A stretch of 64,000 nucleotides of DNA from Pycnopodia helianthoides (taxonomy: Eukaryota; Echinodermata; Asteroidea; Forcipulatida; Asteriidae), in assembly GCA_032158295.1 (NCBI GenBank), contig CM063251.1, forward strand, positions 11,013,016 to 11,077,015, read 5' to 3'. This document shows, piece after piece, positions 9,825 to 24,800 of the stretch (within the stretch, counting starts at the first letter, position 1; the number at the start of each line of letters is the position of its first letter). Made by a program: the position numbers and the translations under genes. Below the pieces are notes generated by a model. The model searched no databases. It saw only the letters and a list, made by a program, of their open reading frames with translations, and was not told the DNA's origin.

Positions 9825-12800
9825 ATGGAATCGGTGTCTGCAATGATGAATATCGAGCTGCTTTCGGCCTGCAGCGCACTGGGCTGTTTGGAGGGGAATG
9901 CGTATCAGAAAGAACCAGACTGCCTTGGTAAGATTCAACTTGTTGTAAGCCTATTATTTAAAGTTTTAATTAGTAAGATAATAATGATACAAATTCTGAC
10001 CGCCGCCACTTTTAACGTAGTTGTAAACAAAAAAAGTATCATCAAAGAAATATTATTATTTTTCCAAATAAGGTTAGGTAATGTCGACAGACTGTTTTTT
10101 GAACACATCAATAGATCAATCGGCCTAACATTGTAACAATATACATGTACATGCCTAAAGCATTACCAAGTAAAACAACATCAAATATTAACGTTAGTTG
10201 GTTAGCCGTTTGGTACTTATGTATTACTAATTTTTTACTAGCAGTAACAGTAAATCAACAATATCATACATATCGGATATCCAATTCCAAATACATCACA
10301 ATATTAAATATTGTCAATACATAATAAAATAAAATAACCTAACAATACCATTACAAACAATAATTAACAGCACTCAACAGTCACTTTTTGTTTTACTTAG
10401 TTTTACTTTAATTTTACTTTTATTAGGCCTAATCCTAACTTTTCAACAACAAAAAGTAAACTATCTCAACAGTAATTTTGTGTGTGTAATTTGACTTGTT
10501 TTCATTAAAATTTAATCAGGCCTACTCTTAAAAAATAATGGACTGAAAAGGTTAATAACTATTTTCCGTCCATTTTTGATGGAAATTTGGGTGTGGTTTG
10601 TATTATAAGTTATAAAACAACAAACGAATCAACTCGAATCAGTATTAGCGTAAGCCTGCTTGTCCACATTCACATATTGAAAAGTATAAACACTGTTATG
10701 TGGGATTGTTTCAGGACCTTAAAAAAAGTAACAATCCTGTGAAAAAAGCTGCTAATGTGATGAATGCAAAGTGATGCACTTTCTTGTGATTCTTGTCATC
10801 CATAGGAAATAAGTCCCTCATAGTCATAGTAGTAGTACTTGAGTTGTTTCTTATTATTTTCAATTCCTCACAGAAACCTTAAAAGATCTGATTCGTTTCC
10901 TTCGTCGGGAGGATGAAACGTGTGACATTCGTCGGCAGCTTGGAAACTCACAGATTCTTCAGAATGATCTGTTATTCATCGCCAAGCAATACCACAAAGA
11001 CACAGAGTTATTTGAAACATGCATAAGGTTTGTCTTCGAAAAAGGAAACTAATTTATGTCTGGAATGCTTGGAGTAAAACTTTTACAAAAAATCACACTG
11101 GACTCAAATTGGGGGGGGGGGATTCACAAGATTGTAAGGCTTGTTGCTCAAATTTGTACTTGACCAGAAATGACGTTTTCAGAATCAAGATGAGACGAAA
11201 CTTTTTACACAGTTTCAAATATAAACACTATTTATTTGTACCAAACTAAAGCTTTGTCTTGTTTGCCTCATTGAAAGACATTTATCAGACTTGGTCAATA
11301 GTTGAATATGATTTGTTTTTGTGCAAGATATTACACAACAATGCATTATTATTCAATTGAAAAATACAAGACCACTGGACTTGTCTGGCCATGAGTTAAC
11401 TGGTCAAATGCTAAAATCATTGGCCTCGGGCCTGGGGTCCAGTGTAAATTTAAAGCCCTGTCATACAACGTTGATAACTTTTAGTTGTATTTTACCAAGG
11501 TGTGTTTTTTGGTATGTAGAGGTCTTTAGACTGTCTTCAGGTACAATGCTTTTAAACATTACCGGTATTATTGATATTAATCAATGTTGTCGTATAATGA
11601 GCATTACAAATTTTTATGTAAATTGGTTCAGTGGAAAATTAATTAAACTGAAACGAACTGAATTAAACAAAAATTCGACATCAGACAGACCACACATGTT
11701 CTTAGCTACAAACAAAACATTTGTATCTTTCCAAGTAATGAAAACTTGCTTTTCATTCCCGTCTGCCCCTTTCTTCTCCCTGTGGAATAGGCTTCTAGTT
11801 AACTTGACTCAGTCGCCAGAGATATGCTTCCAAAAGGTCCCAGAGGACAAGATGTTCCGCAACTACTTCTTGGAGGTTTTGTCCCAGCTCCAGTCTTACA
11901 AGGAGGCGTTTGCTGATGAGGAACTGATGGGGATTCTGGCTCGCAAACTAAAGAAACTCTTAGATTTGGTACGGTGTATTGATCCTTAATAATAATACAC
12001 AGTTAGCGTTTTATCACACCAAAGGGCATCTCAAAGCACTCATTGTTTTTTTCTACAAAGTATGTGGAGCTATGTTTAAAAAATAAGACCCATTTATTTA
12101 CATAGCACCATGTAATGGTTTACAAGGTTTACAAGGTGCTGTGGCGCACTCTGCAGCCAACTATACCAGAAAACAAAGGGGGGGGGGAAACCCTTCTCTT
12201 AACCATAAATGTACTGGCTTTTTTACATGCATTACAGTTACACAACACACGGACACCTCCAGTTTATGTCCTATCCGAAGAACGAAGAAAGAATAGTTAA
12301 TTTTCTTGCTTAAGGGCACAAGGGACTCGAACCCACACTCTGCTGATCAGAAACACCAGCGCTTGAGTCCAGTGCACTTGACCGCTCAGCCATGACACGT
12401 CACACATAATATCCTTGATATTACAAAGTCTGACTATGTCTGACCAATAAAAGTAAACTCGTTTATTTCCTTGTAAAGCTCAAGATTTAAAGGCCCAATA
12501 CACTATTGGTAAGATCGAAAAACACAAATGTTCACAGATTCACACATAACTTACATGATTTAAAGTAAGTAATGGTAGAAAGGGTTTCTTCATATATTTC
12601 TGCCTGAGTGAAATGCTATCGTTTCTGAGAAATGAGTAAAACAATAGTTTTTATCACGCGTGATAAAAACTCGATGTTTGAAAAAACAGAAAACACATAA
12701 GGTCTCTTTTCACTATTTTCTTGTGACCTCGATGACCAATTGAGCTCAAACTTTCACAGGTTTGTTTGTTCATGCATATGTTGAATCACACAAAATGTGG

Positions 12801-15800
12801 ACATTGATTTTGAGCTGTTACCAAAAGTGTACAATACCTTTAAACAGACACAAACTATTTGTTTTGATGTTTAGCAATAAAGATTTGTTTCTCTTTCCAA
12901 TGCCTTGCAGGAGTGGGAAAGCCGACGTGAGGATCACACTCTGTTGATGGAGAGAATTCTTTTACTGGTCAGGAACATTCTGCACGTCCCTGCTGATCCC
13001 AATTATGAGAAGGTAACTAACAGTTGTTGACTCAGGCCTGGAATTTCATCTTTGAGAGGGCAAGGCCATTTTCATTTTGCAAAGGGCACTTCCATGGAAA
13101 ATCTTAAAGTCTATGGGGAACTTTTGAAGGGGCACCGAGGCCAAGACAAGGGCAACGAAGGCCATGGCCTCCGTGTAATTCCAGGCCTGTTGACTGTTTC
13201 ATTTTTTTGTCAAGAAAAACCAGAGAGTTGGACAGTTATTTTGGCTGGGGTGTGGCAGGGGCAGAGGAAAGGTTGGGGGTGTTGGGATTGAATAATATTT
13301 TTGGGCAAATTCCACTGGGAAGAGTGATTTGCAATTGATGATTTAGGCCACTTCAGAGAAAACAAACAGTTAAACTAAAATCTTTCATTATCTTCATTTT
13401 TCTGTGAATGCTGCACCTTTAATTCAACCCAAACAAAGCCCTAAAGATAATTATTGTACGTCATTTTTGGTCTCTGCAGCGTACAGATGATGATGCCAGT
13501 GTTCATGATCAGGTTCTCTGGGCCCTTAATCTGAGTGGAATGGACAAGTTAATCTTGTACATAGCAAGCTCCGAGGCTGAACAGCAGTGGTGCATGCATG
13601 CTGTGGAGATCATCTCACTCATGTTTAGAGAACAGGTAGGAGTGTGTGTCTTGTGTTGTTGATAGAATTACACCTTTTTTATGAAAAGAACTGTCATACC
13701 AATACTGATCTTGATCCAGTGCACAGTGTTGTGCTGTCATAAACACTTCTATCTGCAGGATTCTGCCCACAGTGGTCGGTGCTGGTAAACCCGCCCGGCA
13801 CTCGGGATTCCCCAACCACCACTGGCAGAACTGTCTCCAGTTCGGACCACCACACATTTTCCAAATGTTTAATTTAAACTTTCAATTTCCTTCCAAAGGT
13901 TTTCAATAAAATGTAATAATGGGTATTAACCAATAAAAAAAATTGCATCCAAAACTGTAAATTCTATTTTTATGATCTACCATGTAACTGATCCCTCTCG
14001 CAATGGTTTCAAGGGAAACATTTTTCCGCCACTAAAGAAATCCTGGGCAGAACCTTGCTTCTGCTGCTACAATGTATACAGAAGTTGTAAAATTTTTAGT
14101 TATGTTTGTCCAAATGTTAATATATTTTACTTAAAAAATATGTATATGTTTTTAAAAAGCATTCCCAGATAAAAATTTTCCTGGGCACAAAAAGCACGCT
14201 TGATTTTTCCCTGGCTCAATGAACTGTAAAGTATAAAGTAGATTTAGTCACGGCTTACCCGACACTTGAACGCAGTTACTACAACACATTATCTTTCATT
14301 TCACCACTCTCCGCATCCAAGTTTTCTCGGCAGTGAATTTTATTTCTGAAAGTAATTTCCCCTCATCCTTTTTTTTCACTTCTAGTTCATTACACTGTAT
14401 ACTCCCATGTTGCAAAGTGTACATACAAGTCATGATACTATACAGAAGGTCAATTGAACAACAGATGTTTAAAGAAATACAAGAATCGTTTTTAAAATTT
14501 AAAGAGTTAAGACACAAATGAAACGGAAGTAATTATTGAGGCAAATTCAAAGACTAAGTCTTTTAAAGAAATGCCTTTGTAAAATAAGAAACTGGTCTAA
14601 TAGGACTTAAAACAGACAGAACAGAACAGGACAAACAAACAAATTTAAAACAACCTAATGAACTAAGAAAGTTGTATTAAAACTAGAAACTCTCTGAGAA
14701 AGAGGATGGTAAAGAGAAAGAGCTGCTCCAGATAATTAAAGACAAGATGTTATTTGTAGAAGTTCTTAAAACAACTTAGGACAGCGCTAACTATGAAATG
14801 TCATTAACTATATCATCAATGTCTGACATTTTACAGATATATCGTAACACGAACTATTGTATTGAATTGTCTCGAGTTGAAAATGTAAACCCTTGTCTGA
14901 TTATGTGCAGACGTCAGAGCAAGTAGCGACTGCTGGTGAAGCCCGACTTGCCAGTGAGAGACAGAAAGATGAACAAGAGCTTGAGATGATTAGACAGCGA
15001 GAACTTGCTGAGAAGAGGGCAAAGGTCAAGGCAGGAAGTGCCAGGTTAGGGGTTAATTAATGAGCATTTTGTATTTGGTTTCGAACAGTTTCAGGTTTTG
15101 AAGTTTCTCACCCCTGGACTATTTGTGTGTGCTCGTTCGGGAAGAGAAATGTGCATTTCTGTGTCATTCAATGAGGTTGTCATTTTATGTACAGCAAATT
15201 GAATAATCAATAATCCCTTAATCATGTTGACAGGCATTCTCGCTTCGGTGGCACATTCTGCATCAAAAACCTGAAATCCATCAGTGACCGTGACATCATC
15301 TATCATTCAGCTGTCCAGAACAGTAACAACATCACCTTCGACAAGAAGAAAGAACCCAAAAAGAAACCCAAGAATCGAATGCCCATGAAGGATACATCCG
15401 TAACCCGCAGGTATCTGCTTGGTTTATACTCTGATCTAGTTGTTGAGGATTAGCATGATGTAATGCCGACTGGGAGGTGGGGGAGTTGGGGTTGGATGGG
15501 GGGGGAATATACCAGGGCTCTAATTTTTGGGGTAAAATCCTCAAGACCGCTGGGCTTAAAACTCAAAGTTTTTGCAGGGCCGGATTTTATTTTACAAGCC
15601 CAAAATCAAAATGAGTTGAACAAGCACTAAGAGCAGGTCTATCTCATTTGCATTATGGGTAAGTGTACTTCAATACCCAACATAATTGAAAGATATTTAC
15701 CAGACTCATAGCCAACAATTTTCACAGAAGTGTTATTTACACAGTGAAGTAATGTTATTTTAAAAAAAACCACAAGACCACTGGGCTTGTCTGGTCGTGA

Positions 15801-18800
15801 GTTTACTGGCCCTATGCTAAAACCTCTAGCCTCAGGCCTGTGGTCCAGTGTTAATTTTGAGGCATATATACCTATGAGAGAGTTGCATCAGTTACCTGCA
15901 GGTGTTGCCTGGTTCATAGTGATTATGTTATTGCCGATAAATATGTTGTAATGCGGGGAGGGGGTTGTTTCAAACTATGGGAGAGACTGCTCCCTGTATT
16001 CAGTTACAAATATATTGGAGAGTAGGGGCCTGCCAAGAAAGGTTCACTGGTAACCTGCAGATACATAGTTGACTAGCTGTTTACAAATCACATTGCATTT
16101 CATTTTATATCTTTAATTGTTTCCATCATATTACCAACTTTTTTTCTGTTAATGTAAATGGGCTGTAATTTTGTTTTTTCTTTTTGATACAGATCCACTC
16201 TTAGCATACGTCTGTTTCTGAAAGAATTTTGCATTTTGTTTGTGGAGAACTGTTACAATTCCCTGATGCACGCAGTTAAGGTTAGTAGTGAAGCTGTAAG
16301 GAGATAAGGGTTCTGGCAAGAAAACATTTGCTTAGTGAAGTTCAAATCCTTCATAGACCCAATGGCTGACAGTTGTGCTCAACACACACTTGGATGGAGC
16401 ATGCTATTGCAGTGCTACGCAAGCTTTGCTGGAGTGTGCAAAGTGTTATTAAAGGCTTAACTAATAGCTGAAATGCAGTACATAACTAAACCATCTTCTG
16501 TATAGTATCCGAGGAAAGTATTTTGAATTAAGTTTATACTCTGACAAAAATGGTCACTGGGTCCTCACAGATGTGGTCATAGTAGTGACTCAAAAAGTAT
16601 TGATACATCAAAATATAGATTACAAGATGGCATCAGCACAAATTCACAAAATGTAAATCTTGCTCTGAAGTTGGATCCGTTTTGATCAAGATGATGATTC
16701 TGGATAATTAATTCCTGTGTAGAATAAAGGATGGTTTTGTATTTGAAAAAACCCAAATTGGTCATGACTGATGTCTGTTCTTCCTGCCAGGATCATATAA
16801 TGCATCAACGAGCCCAAGAAAACGATGACTCTTTCTACCTGTGGACCATGAGGTTCTTCATGGCATTCAATCGAGTTCATAAATTCAGGGTAGACATCAT
16901 AAGGTACAAATACCCAGCTTTGTTTGTGTTAAATTTTTGTTTTTATACTCTTGCTGAGGAGAAGGATGTTTCAGGTTGTCGGATTCAAACTAAACTTGAT
17001 GACCAAAACTCGAATTGGGGGAAAGGGGGAATCCACAAGACCACAGGGCTTGTAGCTCAGTATTTGCTGGAAATTGATATTGGGAAAAAAATACCTGAAC
17101 AGTTTAACATTTGAGGTTTTTTTTCAGACGAGCACTGTAAGAAGATTTATCTCATTTATATTATGGGTAAGAGTTCTTCAACACTCAACAGAAATAAAAG
17201 ACTTATCAGGACTGAAAGTCAACATTTGCAACATCGGAACAAACCACAAGACCGCCGGACTTGTCCAGTCGATGCTAAAATAACTGGATTGGGCCTGATT
17301 TGAGCCCTAATGACTTCAGTGATCTAACATTGAATAAGCACTCATTCTCTTCATGTTTAATTGTCTTTTACTAACTTGTAGGTTATTTGGTTTTGTTTTC
17401 TTTGCAGTGAGACATTTTCTGTCCAGACTTTCTACTATGTTCAAACCCAAATTGTGAAGTACCTGGACATGATGACCACTGATAAGAAGGAAGCCCCAGC
17501 CTGGTCCAAAAGGTTAACACTAGCCCTCTTATCGTAGATTTATAGAGCATTATTGTTTGCTTTGATAGGAGTATAAGGCCATGTCCCAATTGGTGGCTAT
17601 GGCTACGGCTGGATTGCTGCATCTTCATGCGTTGAAGTGGGGGACGTCCCTGGCAACACCCTTGGCAACAGTTGTAGCCATGTAGCCACCACTTTTGATA
17701 CGGCCTAACCTGCCACTTTGAGAATTCAGAACACTCTTTTGAAAAGAGTCTGTGTGGTATGTATTTTACAAATCTAAACTATTAGAATATTTGCCTTTTT
17801 TTTTATTACAAAATTTCAATGATTCAATGATGTCTATGATCAATTCCCTATTTTTCTTCCTGTACAATTTGCACAGATTTTTGTGTAAAGACACAAGTAC
17901 TCCATAATCCAGGGCTTGAATGTGGAGGAAAAGTCCACAAGAGCTTGTAACTCAAAAGAGTTACTGACCTAGAAATCTTTTCACAAGACCAGAATCAAAA
18001 TGAGAAAAATCTTTCCATCGTGTTTAACATGTAAACTGTTAAGGGTAAACTTAATTACCCAACAGAATTGAAAGGTATTTATCAGACTCCAGTAAACATT
18101 TAAACATCTTCTTTTTTCTCTTAAAGATATTGCATATTGAAAAACACCAGACTGAAAAACTGAAAAAACACCAGACCTTTGGACTTGTCCAGTCATGAGC
18201 TTACTTGCCCAACACTAACCTTGGGCCTGCAGTCCTAAACCTGGGGCCTGCAGTCCAAGTGTAAACTTTGAGCCCTGTAATCATCTAAAGAAATTAACAT
18301 CTGTTTTCCTAACATGTATCCTCCTAGAATGCATCTGGCCATGAAGGCCTACGGAGAGTTGATGGCGACCCTGGATACGATGTCACGATCCAGCGACCTC
18401 AAAATCAGAGACTCTGCCAAGGTCATCCAGGGTAACATCTTCTACGTTATCGAGTACCGGGAGGTTTTCCTGATGCTACTCAAAAAATACGATGAGGTCA
18501 GATGTACAAGGTAAAGTATGAGAAGACGGATGAGGAGTAGGAAGTCATTTTTGATTGGCCAGAGAGCTAAAAGTCTCGTATTAATCCAACGGATATAGTG
18601 TGGAACTTCGAATCCTGCTAACAAATACCAAGGGTTATGAATGAGCCGGGCATGCTGGGAAACAAAAATGGCGCAGCGAGATCCATGACCCCCTTGGAAT
18701 GGCTTTGGCTTCTACTAACACCGAGAGGTGTGAGCCAATGATATTGCGTTTACTGAATGATTGAAATATCTATAAATTGTGTGTTTAGATCGTACCTGAA

Positions 18801-21800
18801 GGACTTGGTAGAGACAACACACACCTTTATCAAGATGCTAGAGAGATACTGCAAGGGCAGCAAGACAGTCATGGTGCAGGTAAGAATGTGCAGTGAAGGA
18901 AAAGAACAGCACAGAACTTTTATCCACTACTTTGCCACCACTGTATTGAAATATTTATTTCAATATTTTACAAAATTTGTAATCGCATCAAACAGGATTA
19001 ATCAGTAACCCATGTTTTCAACTTAGTATCAAAAACAAGTATTGTAAACTTAAGGAAATTTACCCTGGCAATTTGTGTGGATTTATGACAGCTTTAGGCT
19101 ACTACAAGTTTCCTTCTGTCACACATTTCCATTGTTCATTTTGCGATGTAATTTTTTCCTGGCTTGATTTACGACCATTTGTTTTTAGAAAAAGAAGAAA
19201 AAGGCAAAGCGCCGCAGACGTCGACCGACCGCCCAGCAACAACAACATGGAGACCAGCCACAAGAAGTCGATGAGGAGCTCAATGCATTGTGGGATAACG
19301 TAACCTCTGACCTCTCAGCCATGTTGCAGGGAAGAGAAGACGTTCCAGAAGATGTAGTCCCGTTTGATGCAGCCTCCGAGCTGCCAGTTGAGGAACAGAG
19401 GTAGCCAGATGAGATGAGATCAGTTAGATTATCAGTATCTTCTCAAAGGATTCTGTCACATGAATAGATGGAGTTTACTACACTTTATTTAGACTATTAT
19501 GACCCGTCAATCTATCTCAATATTTGTCTCACTAGTCACTGAATTCATCTCCTACTTAGCTTATTTGGCGTGTCGTGGCCGAACGAATAAGAGCACCGGA
19601 CTCAAGCTCTAGTGGTTCTGTTCAGCAGAGTGTGGGTTCGAGTCCCAGTCGTGACACTTGTGTCCTTAAGCAAGACACTTAATCATTATTGCTGCGTCCT
19701 TCGGATGGGACGTAAAGCCGTTGGTCCCGTGTGTTGTGTAATGCACGTAAAAGAACCCAGGGCACTTATCAAAAAGAGAAGGGGTTCGCCGCGGTGTTCC
19801 TGGTTTGATTGGCAGGATATTGCGCCACCGCACCTTGTAAACCATTACATTGTGCTATGTAAAGGAATAGGTCTCAAACTTCAAAAGTAGCTCCACATAT
19901 ATACCTTGTAGGAAAATACTGACTGTTGAAGCGCCTTGAGCGTCACTGAGTGACGGATATTAGCGCTATATAAGAAGCCACTATTATTATTATTATTATT
20001 TCGCCATAGTTGTTAAGCCCTCACCTTGAGTGTTCTTTTTTGAAGGGCCTTCTGGTAGGTGACCTTCCAAACTAAAAAATGTGATCCCTCTCCTGCCGCT
20101 TCCAAGGTTGTGTCGCAAACTTGGGTGTGATCCCTGGCTATACGACAGTCACAGGTTGAATGGCTTGTGGATTCCTACGTTTCTTTGCTCAACTAGGATC
20201 CCTGCTATGTGAAGCCCTACTCCATTAAATGAAGAAAATAGACTTGGCTTGCCAACCAGCCACTTTCAGGTACTCTTTGAAGTGTTGATCTTGCAAATGC
20301 CCGTGTATGTTCACATTTCTCTTGTGTTTCCCAAAGGGCTGGTGGGATGATTCGAATCCAGCGCAGTCTTCGTTCCGGGGAGGCTGGAGAATCGTTGGCT
20401 CTCCTGCGAGCAGCCAGGGAGGTGTGGCCGGAGAATGATGTCTTTGGAGCAGCCGACATCAGCCCAGAGGAAGAATTCATGGCACTCAGAGAAATCCACT
20501 TTACAGATCTCAATGGTATGAAGACAAACACCAAAGATTTTTTACAAAACCAAAGTGCACTGATGTCTTAACAGGGGTGTGTTTTTTCAGGATTTTTCCT
20601 GATTTCAGGATTTTGTCAAAATCTCCTTGTGCATTAAAATTTCCTTGAAGGAAGTAAAGCAGTCACCAAAGGGAGAAACAAATAGTCCACATTGGGTCCA
20701 AGCAAGGTGTTGTATAACCCTGGTGATGCACAGAGTCTGTAAACCTGTAAACATCTGCAATGTTCTGGGTCTAAAATAAGGGGGAAGCCAGGGCTTCAAG
20801 CCATTTCCAGGAACTTTCACATACTAACTTCAACTCTCATCCTTGTGTCTAGAATCTTATATCCTCTTTTTGTACATCTTACAATTGTGTTAAGAACTTG
20901 ATAAAATGTATTTGGGATTGTATGTTTACAATGATACCTGGTAATTATTTGTTCACCCTTGTCAATAGATTTTGAAATTTGTTTTCTCTCTATACTCATG
21001 AAAATGTTTAAAGGGTTAATCAAAAAAATTGTTTTTTTAACACAATAACATGGTATAAAGGCTAAACGGAAGTACTAGTATAATCCATCATCTATATGTT
21101 CCTATGTCTCTTTTTGTATCTCTTACTGCAGTTGTTACGCCCACGCCTGTTGATGAACAAGATGAAGGAAATGAAGAAGAAATGGAAGGTTCGATACGAC
21201 TGTTTCTTCATTTAGTGCAAAATAGAGGTTTAAAGAAGTTATGTCCAGCACAAATTCAAGGGTCAGTCTTATCAAGTGCCTATATGTACTCCTGGACGAA
21301 GAGAGGCAATCATGGGAAAGTCTCACTCAAAACCACAAGAACTGCAATCTTGGTCAGCGACTTGTCAACTATCCTACCTATGGCATTCTGAAATGTGTAT
21401 ATTACCATTGTGTAATTTGTGGTGTTTTTAATTTATGTATTGCAATATCCAATGGTGGTTTTCTTTTTCTAGATGAGGAGGATGAGTTGTTGGAGGCAGA
21501 GCGGAGTACGAGGACAGAAGAGGAGTTCAACTTTGCTGTGTTTGTCAACAAGTAAGTCTGACGACAAGGTCAAACGGGACCCCAAAAAGCGCAAAAGACA
21601 GTTGGCTGTACCTTTTCACTGTCGGGCCACGGAGATTTTGGTTGCTCTTCATAACGTACTCGGTTCTGCGATACTCGCCATTTATTGTAAAAAAAATATA
21701 GTCCAGTACAAATGTTGAGACACAAGCCCTGTGGTCTTGTGGATTCCTGGCCCCTCCCCCCCCCAAAAAAAAATGACCACTGTTATCATTGATTTCTTTG

Positions 21801-24800
21801 AAACCAATGTTTGTTGTTTACACCATGTCCTGGAATTGACAAAAGTTTCACCCTTGTCAAGTTTTGGCTTTTAAAAATTGATTTCTCACTAGATTCAGCC
21901 ATCCTGACATCATCCGCTGCTACGTCAAACTCTTGAGCGACTATCGCAACAACTCCACCTTCACCAGCCACTGCATCGTTAAGATGCTTCACCGCATCGC
22001 CTGGGACTGTGAGAAGGTCCCTCTCCTCTTCCAGATCTCTCTCTTCAGAGTTTTCCAGAAGATTATGAATGACCCTATCTCATCTACAACAAGCATGAAG
22101 GTATGAGTGTCTCCAGTGTGCTGAGATGCCTCATTTAGGAAAAATAGTTTTAATGAAAAATCGCCCAACACAAGACCAAAGAGCCACTCAAGCTTAAGGG
22201 CAATGGGAAAAAATAAAGACAATTTAAAAATAGAGAAGATATTCGTTCACATTCCTCTTAAATTGGAATAGATTGCAAGATTGTGGAAAAAAAGATACAG
22301 GTAGGGAGTTCCAAAATGCAGCAGTATGGGGGGAACAAACTACTGAATATCTCACAATCTTGGCATTTGGAACACACACAGTGAAGGGGTGAGATGATGA
22401 CGACGAGGCGCGTAGTGGCCCTTTTATTTATAACAGGAATCAGTAGTCACTTACTGCGTTTGCAGACAAGGCACAAGACCAAACTGTGGCAACATGACAA
22501 AGGTCTATAAAGAGAGTTCCAGACAGACGCCATCTTTACAGGCAACATGGGTTTCAGCTTTGAGCTGTGTCAATCACTCTAACTTTTTTACGCAGCCAAG
22601 TGGTTCATCGACCAATCATGCAAGGAATTTGACAAAACTCCCTCGTGCTGCATGCCGTATTTATGCATAAAATTGTCCTAGGCATTCTCAATTTGTAATC
22701 GAAAATAGAAGTAATAGTCGTGTTCCTTGTACTTCAAAAGCACGGCCAGAGTTTTCAGAGTTTGTTTCTGCAGATCGCCGTAAATTATCAGATTGGATGT
22801 TGGTTAATTTGACCTTCCTTTTTTACCTTTAATATCTGCATAATTTTGATTGGGATGAGTAATTACAGTGTCGTCCCTCTGTTTACTAAAAAGGGAAGTA
22901 TGTGTTTATGTATTGTTTTTGTTATAGGAAACGGTGAAGTTTTCCAAGTTTGCATTGGGGAAGTTTTTTGAGATGGCCGCCTCCAACAAGAAGATGTTTA
23001 TGGAGCTTTTGTTCTGGAAAGATACGAGGGACATTTATGAGCTGACTGAAGGATATGGTGCAATTATGGAAAAGAAGTAGGTGGTCATGCATAACTCACA
23101 CAATATTCATCTGGTGCACCATATGCAATATCAATATTTATAATAACAAGTTCTTGTATAGCGCATTTTACAATAACGTTTCAATGTGCTTTACATTTGT
23201 GCCCTGGTCATTGGCCAGTAACATTCCTGTAATCAACCTCTACACTCCAAGGTACCATTTATACCCCTGGGTGAAGCAATTAAAGTGTTGTCTTGCTCAA
23301 GAACACAAATTTCATGACTGGGATTCAGGCCGACACCCCGATGATGACACCCCGATGAACTTGAGTCAGGTGCACTTGAGTCAGTTTTACGGTTGTAAAA
23401 TGCTATTAAGCAATGAATCATCAAATTGATTCTTATTAAACAAAAACAGGGGCCAAACTGGGTTTGGTTTACATTGACTTGAATGGGGAAAAAAGATGAC
23501 ACAAAAGGTTTGATTAGCAGACATATGTTACTGGTCAGCCCAAATAACCCGGGATTAAAAAAAATGCTAAATTGTTATGATGTATTTTCTGGTAATGAAA
23601 CCAAGTATGCCTCATAAGTGAATTTAATCACTCGCAAGCATGAGGTAACCTGTAAACATGGGTGCTTCCTAGGTGAACCAGAAACACTGGGGTTAACCCC
23701 TACTCTTCCATAATAAGTGTTCTGGTTTTTTTTTCACGTGCACTATCAATCCTAATACACAGGACCTATGGCTTGATGTCCCATTCGAAGGACAAAGCAA
23801 TTATGGTAAAGTATCTTGCCCAAGGATACAAGTGCCACCACCGGCACTCGAAGCCGCACTCTGCAAGTAAGAAACACCAGAGCTTGAGTCGGGTGCTCTT
23901 TAATCGTTCGACCACAACACACCAAGTTCCTCGCTAAATGTTATTTTGCAATTTTGCAAATCAAATCGGCTTAACATTAAAACAATTCTTCCTCTGTATG
24001 AAATTTAGCCCTGATTGGCAACTAAGTCACTTGACCTTTAGGATTCTGATATTTTCACATACTCAACTGTGCAGTATGCTGAAAAACTATCTGGGTCATG
24101 CAGGTGGTCAACAAACTTCATGAATTATTGAAAGAAAATTTGTTCGAATGCAAAGAAAATCTGAATAATTGACATGCATCTGAGCCAAATCCATACTCGC
24201 CCTGAAAGCCTGGTTCATTTTGACACCTCAACGCTGCAATTACAAAGTTGAAGTGAAGTCATCATCAAATTTGCCTTGTTGGATTTGTACCAGTTAAATC
24301 ACTTCTACATCGGTTCTTTTTTACATCTCCATTTTGACATACAAGATGGGCGCTGCCTTGACAATTTACATTGCATATAAACCCGTCTAAGACTACAACT
24401 TTTTGGGATGATTGATTTGGACTTTTCTTCTTTGAAGGAGTAAGAAGTCCGTGGAATGGAGAGAAGAGGAGCAGCATGAGCTTGCTCAGCTCTATGAGGA
24501 ATATAAAGATGAGGAAGGAGGTACGAATGTCCCGCTTTTTATCTATAAGAACTCTTAAACTGTGAATTGTTCAAAAAGTCGTTCTGGTTGTTAACTTTAA
24601 TACAGGTTTTCCCAGTCAATTTCTGAAGAAAAAAAATGAAATCGGTTTCATTGAAATGTTTTCAAATTCATGCATTTTCCATAATTCAATCAAACGAGGG
24701 TTTCTTTTTAGCTACTGATACATTAAATTTTATTTTCTTGCACACATGATTTCGTTGTTCTCATTCAAAAGAAATCAAAGAAATCCTTTATTTTATTATT

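Larger units (their letters stand above)
9825..18879 (+). other. TIMELESS: TIMELESS N-terminal helical domain (exons 1-12, residues 1-528)
   Basis: These exons encode the armadillo-like, alpha-helical TIMELESS domain, the best conserved part of the family and the surface that contacts TIPIN and the replisome. Visible landmarks are [10 protein letters not shown] (exon 2), [12 protein letters not shown] (exon 3), [16 protein letters not shown] (exon 4), [14 protein letters not shown] and [16 protein letters not shown] (exon 5), [17 protein letters not shown] (exons 6-7), RLFLKEFC and ENCYNSL (exon 8), [18 protein letters not shown] (exon 9), [12 protein letters not shown] and [12 protein letters not shown] (exon 11), and [17 protein letters not shown] (exon 12). 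A lysine-rich break at the end of exon 7 ([10 protein letters not shown], about residue 315) separates two helical blocks. Confidence 0.9.
19189..21551 (+). other. TIMELESS: TIMELESS basic patch and acidic linker (exons 13-16, residues 529-703)
   Basis: Exon 13 opens with [12 protein letters not shown] (residues 529-540), a strong nuclear-localisation-type patch also present as a lysine/arginine run in vertebrate TIMELESS. It is followed by a Q-rich stretch and the conserved [16 protein letters not shown]. Exon 14 has [16 protein letters not shown] and DISPEEEF. Exons 15-16 are a short acidic linker ([22 protein letters not shown] in part) at the place where human TIMELESS has a long glutamate run. 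Exon 16 ends in [12 protein letters not shown], which starts the next folded block. Confidence 0.85.

Noticed and set aside
11321..11989. 222-codon open frame, the longest in the window
   Set aside because: Only its right part (11791-11968) is real coding sequence, TIMELESS exon 3; the rest is open intron containing part of repeat B, with a fitting acceptor at 11790.
19568..19660. tRNA-Leu-like sequence with intact B box
   Set aside because: Acceptor and anticodon stems pair poorly and the sequence continues into a SINE body shared by several copies, so it is a SINE head and not a tRNA gene.
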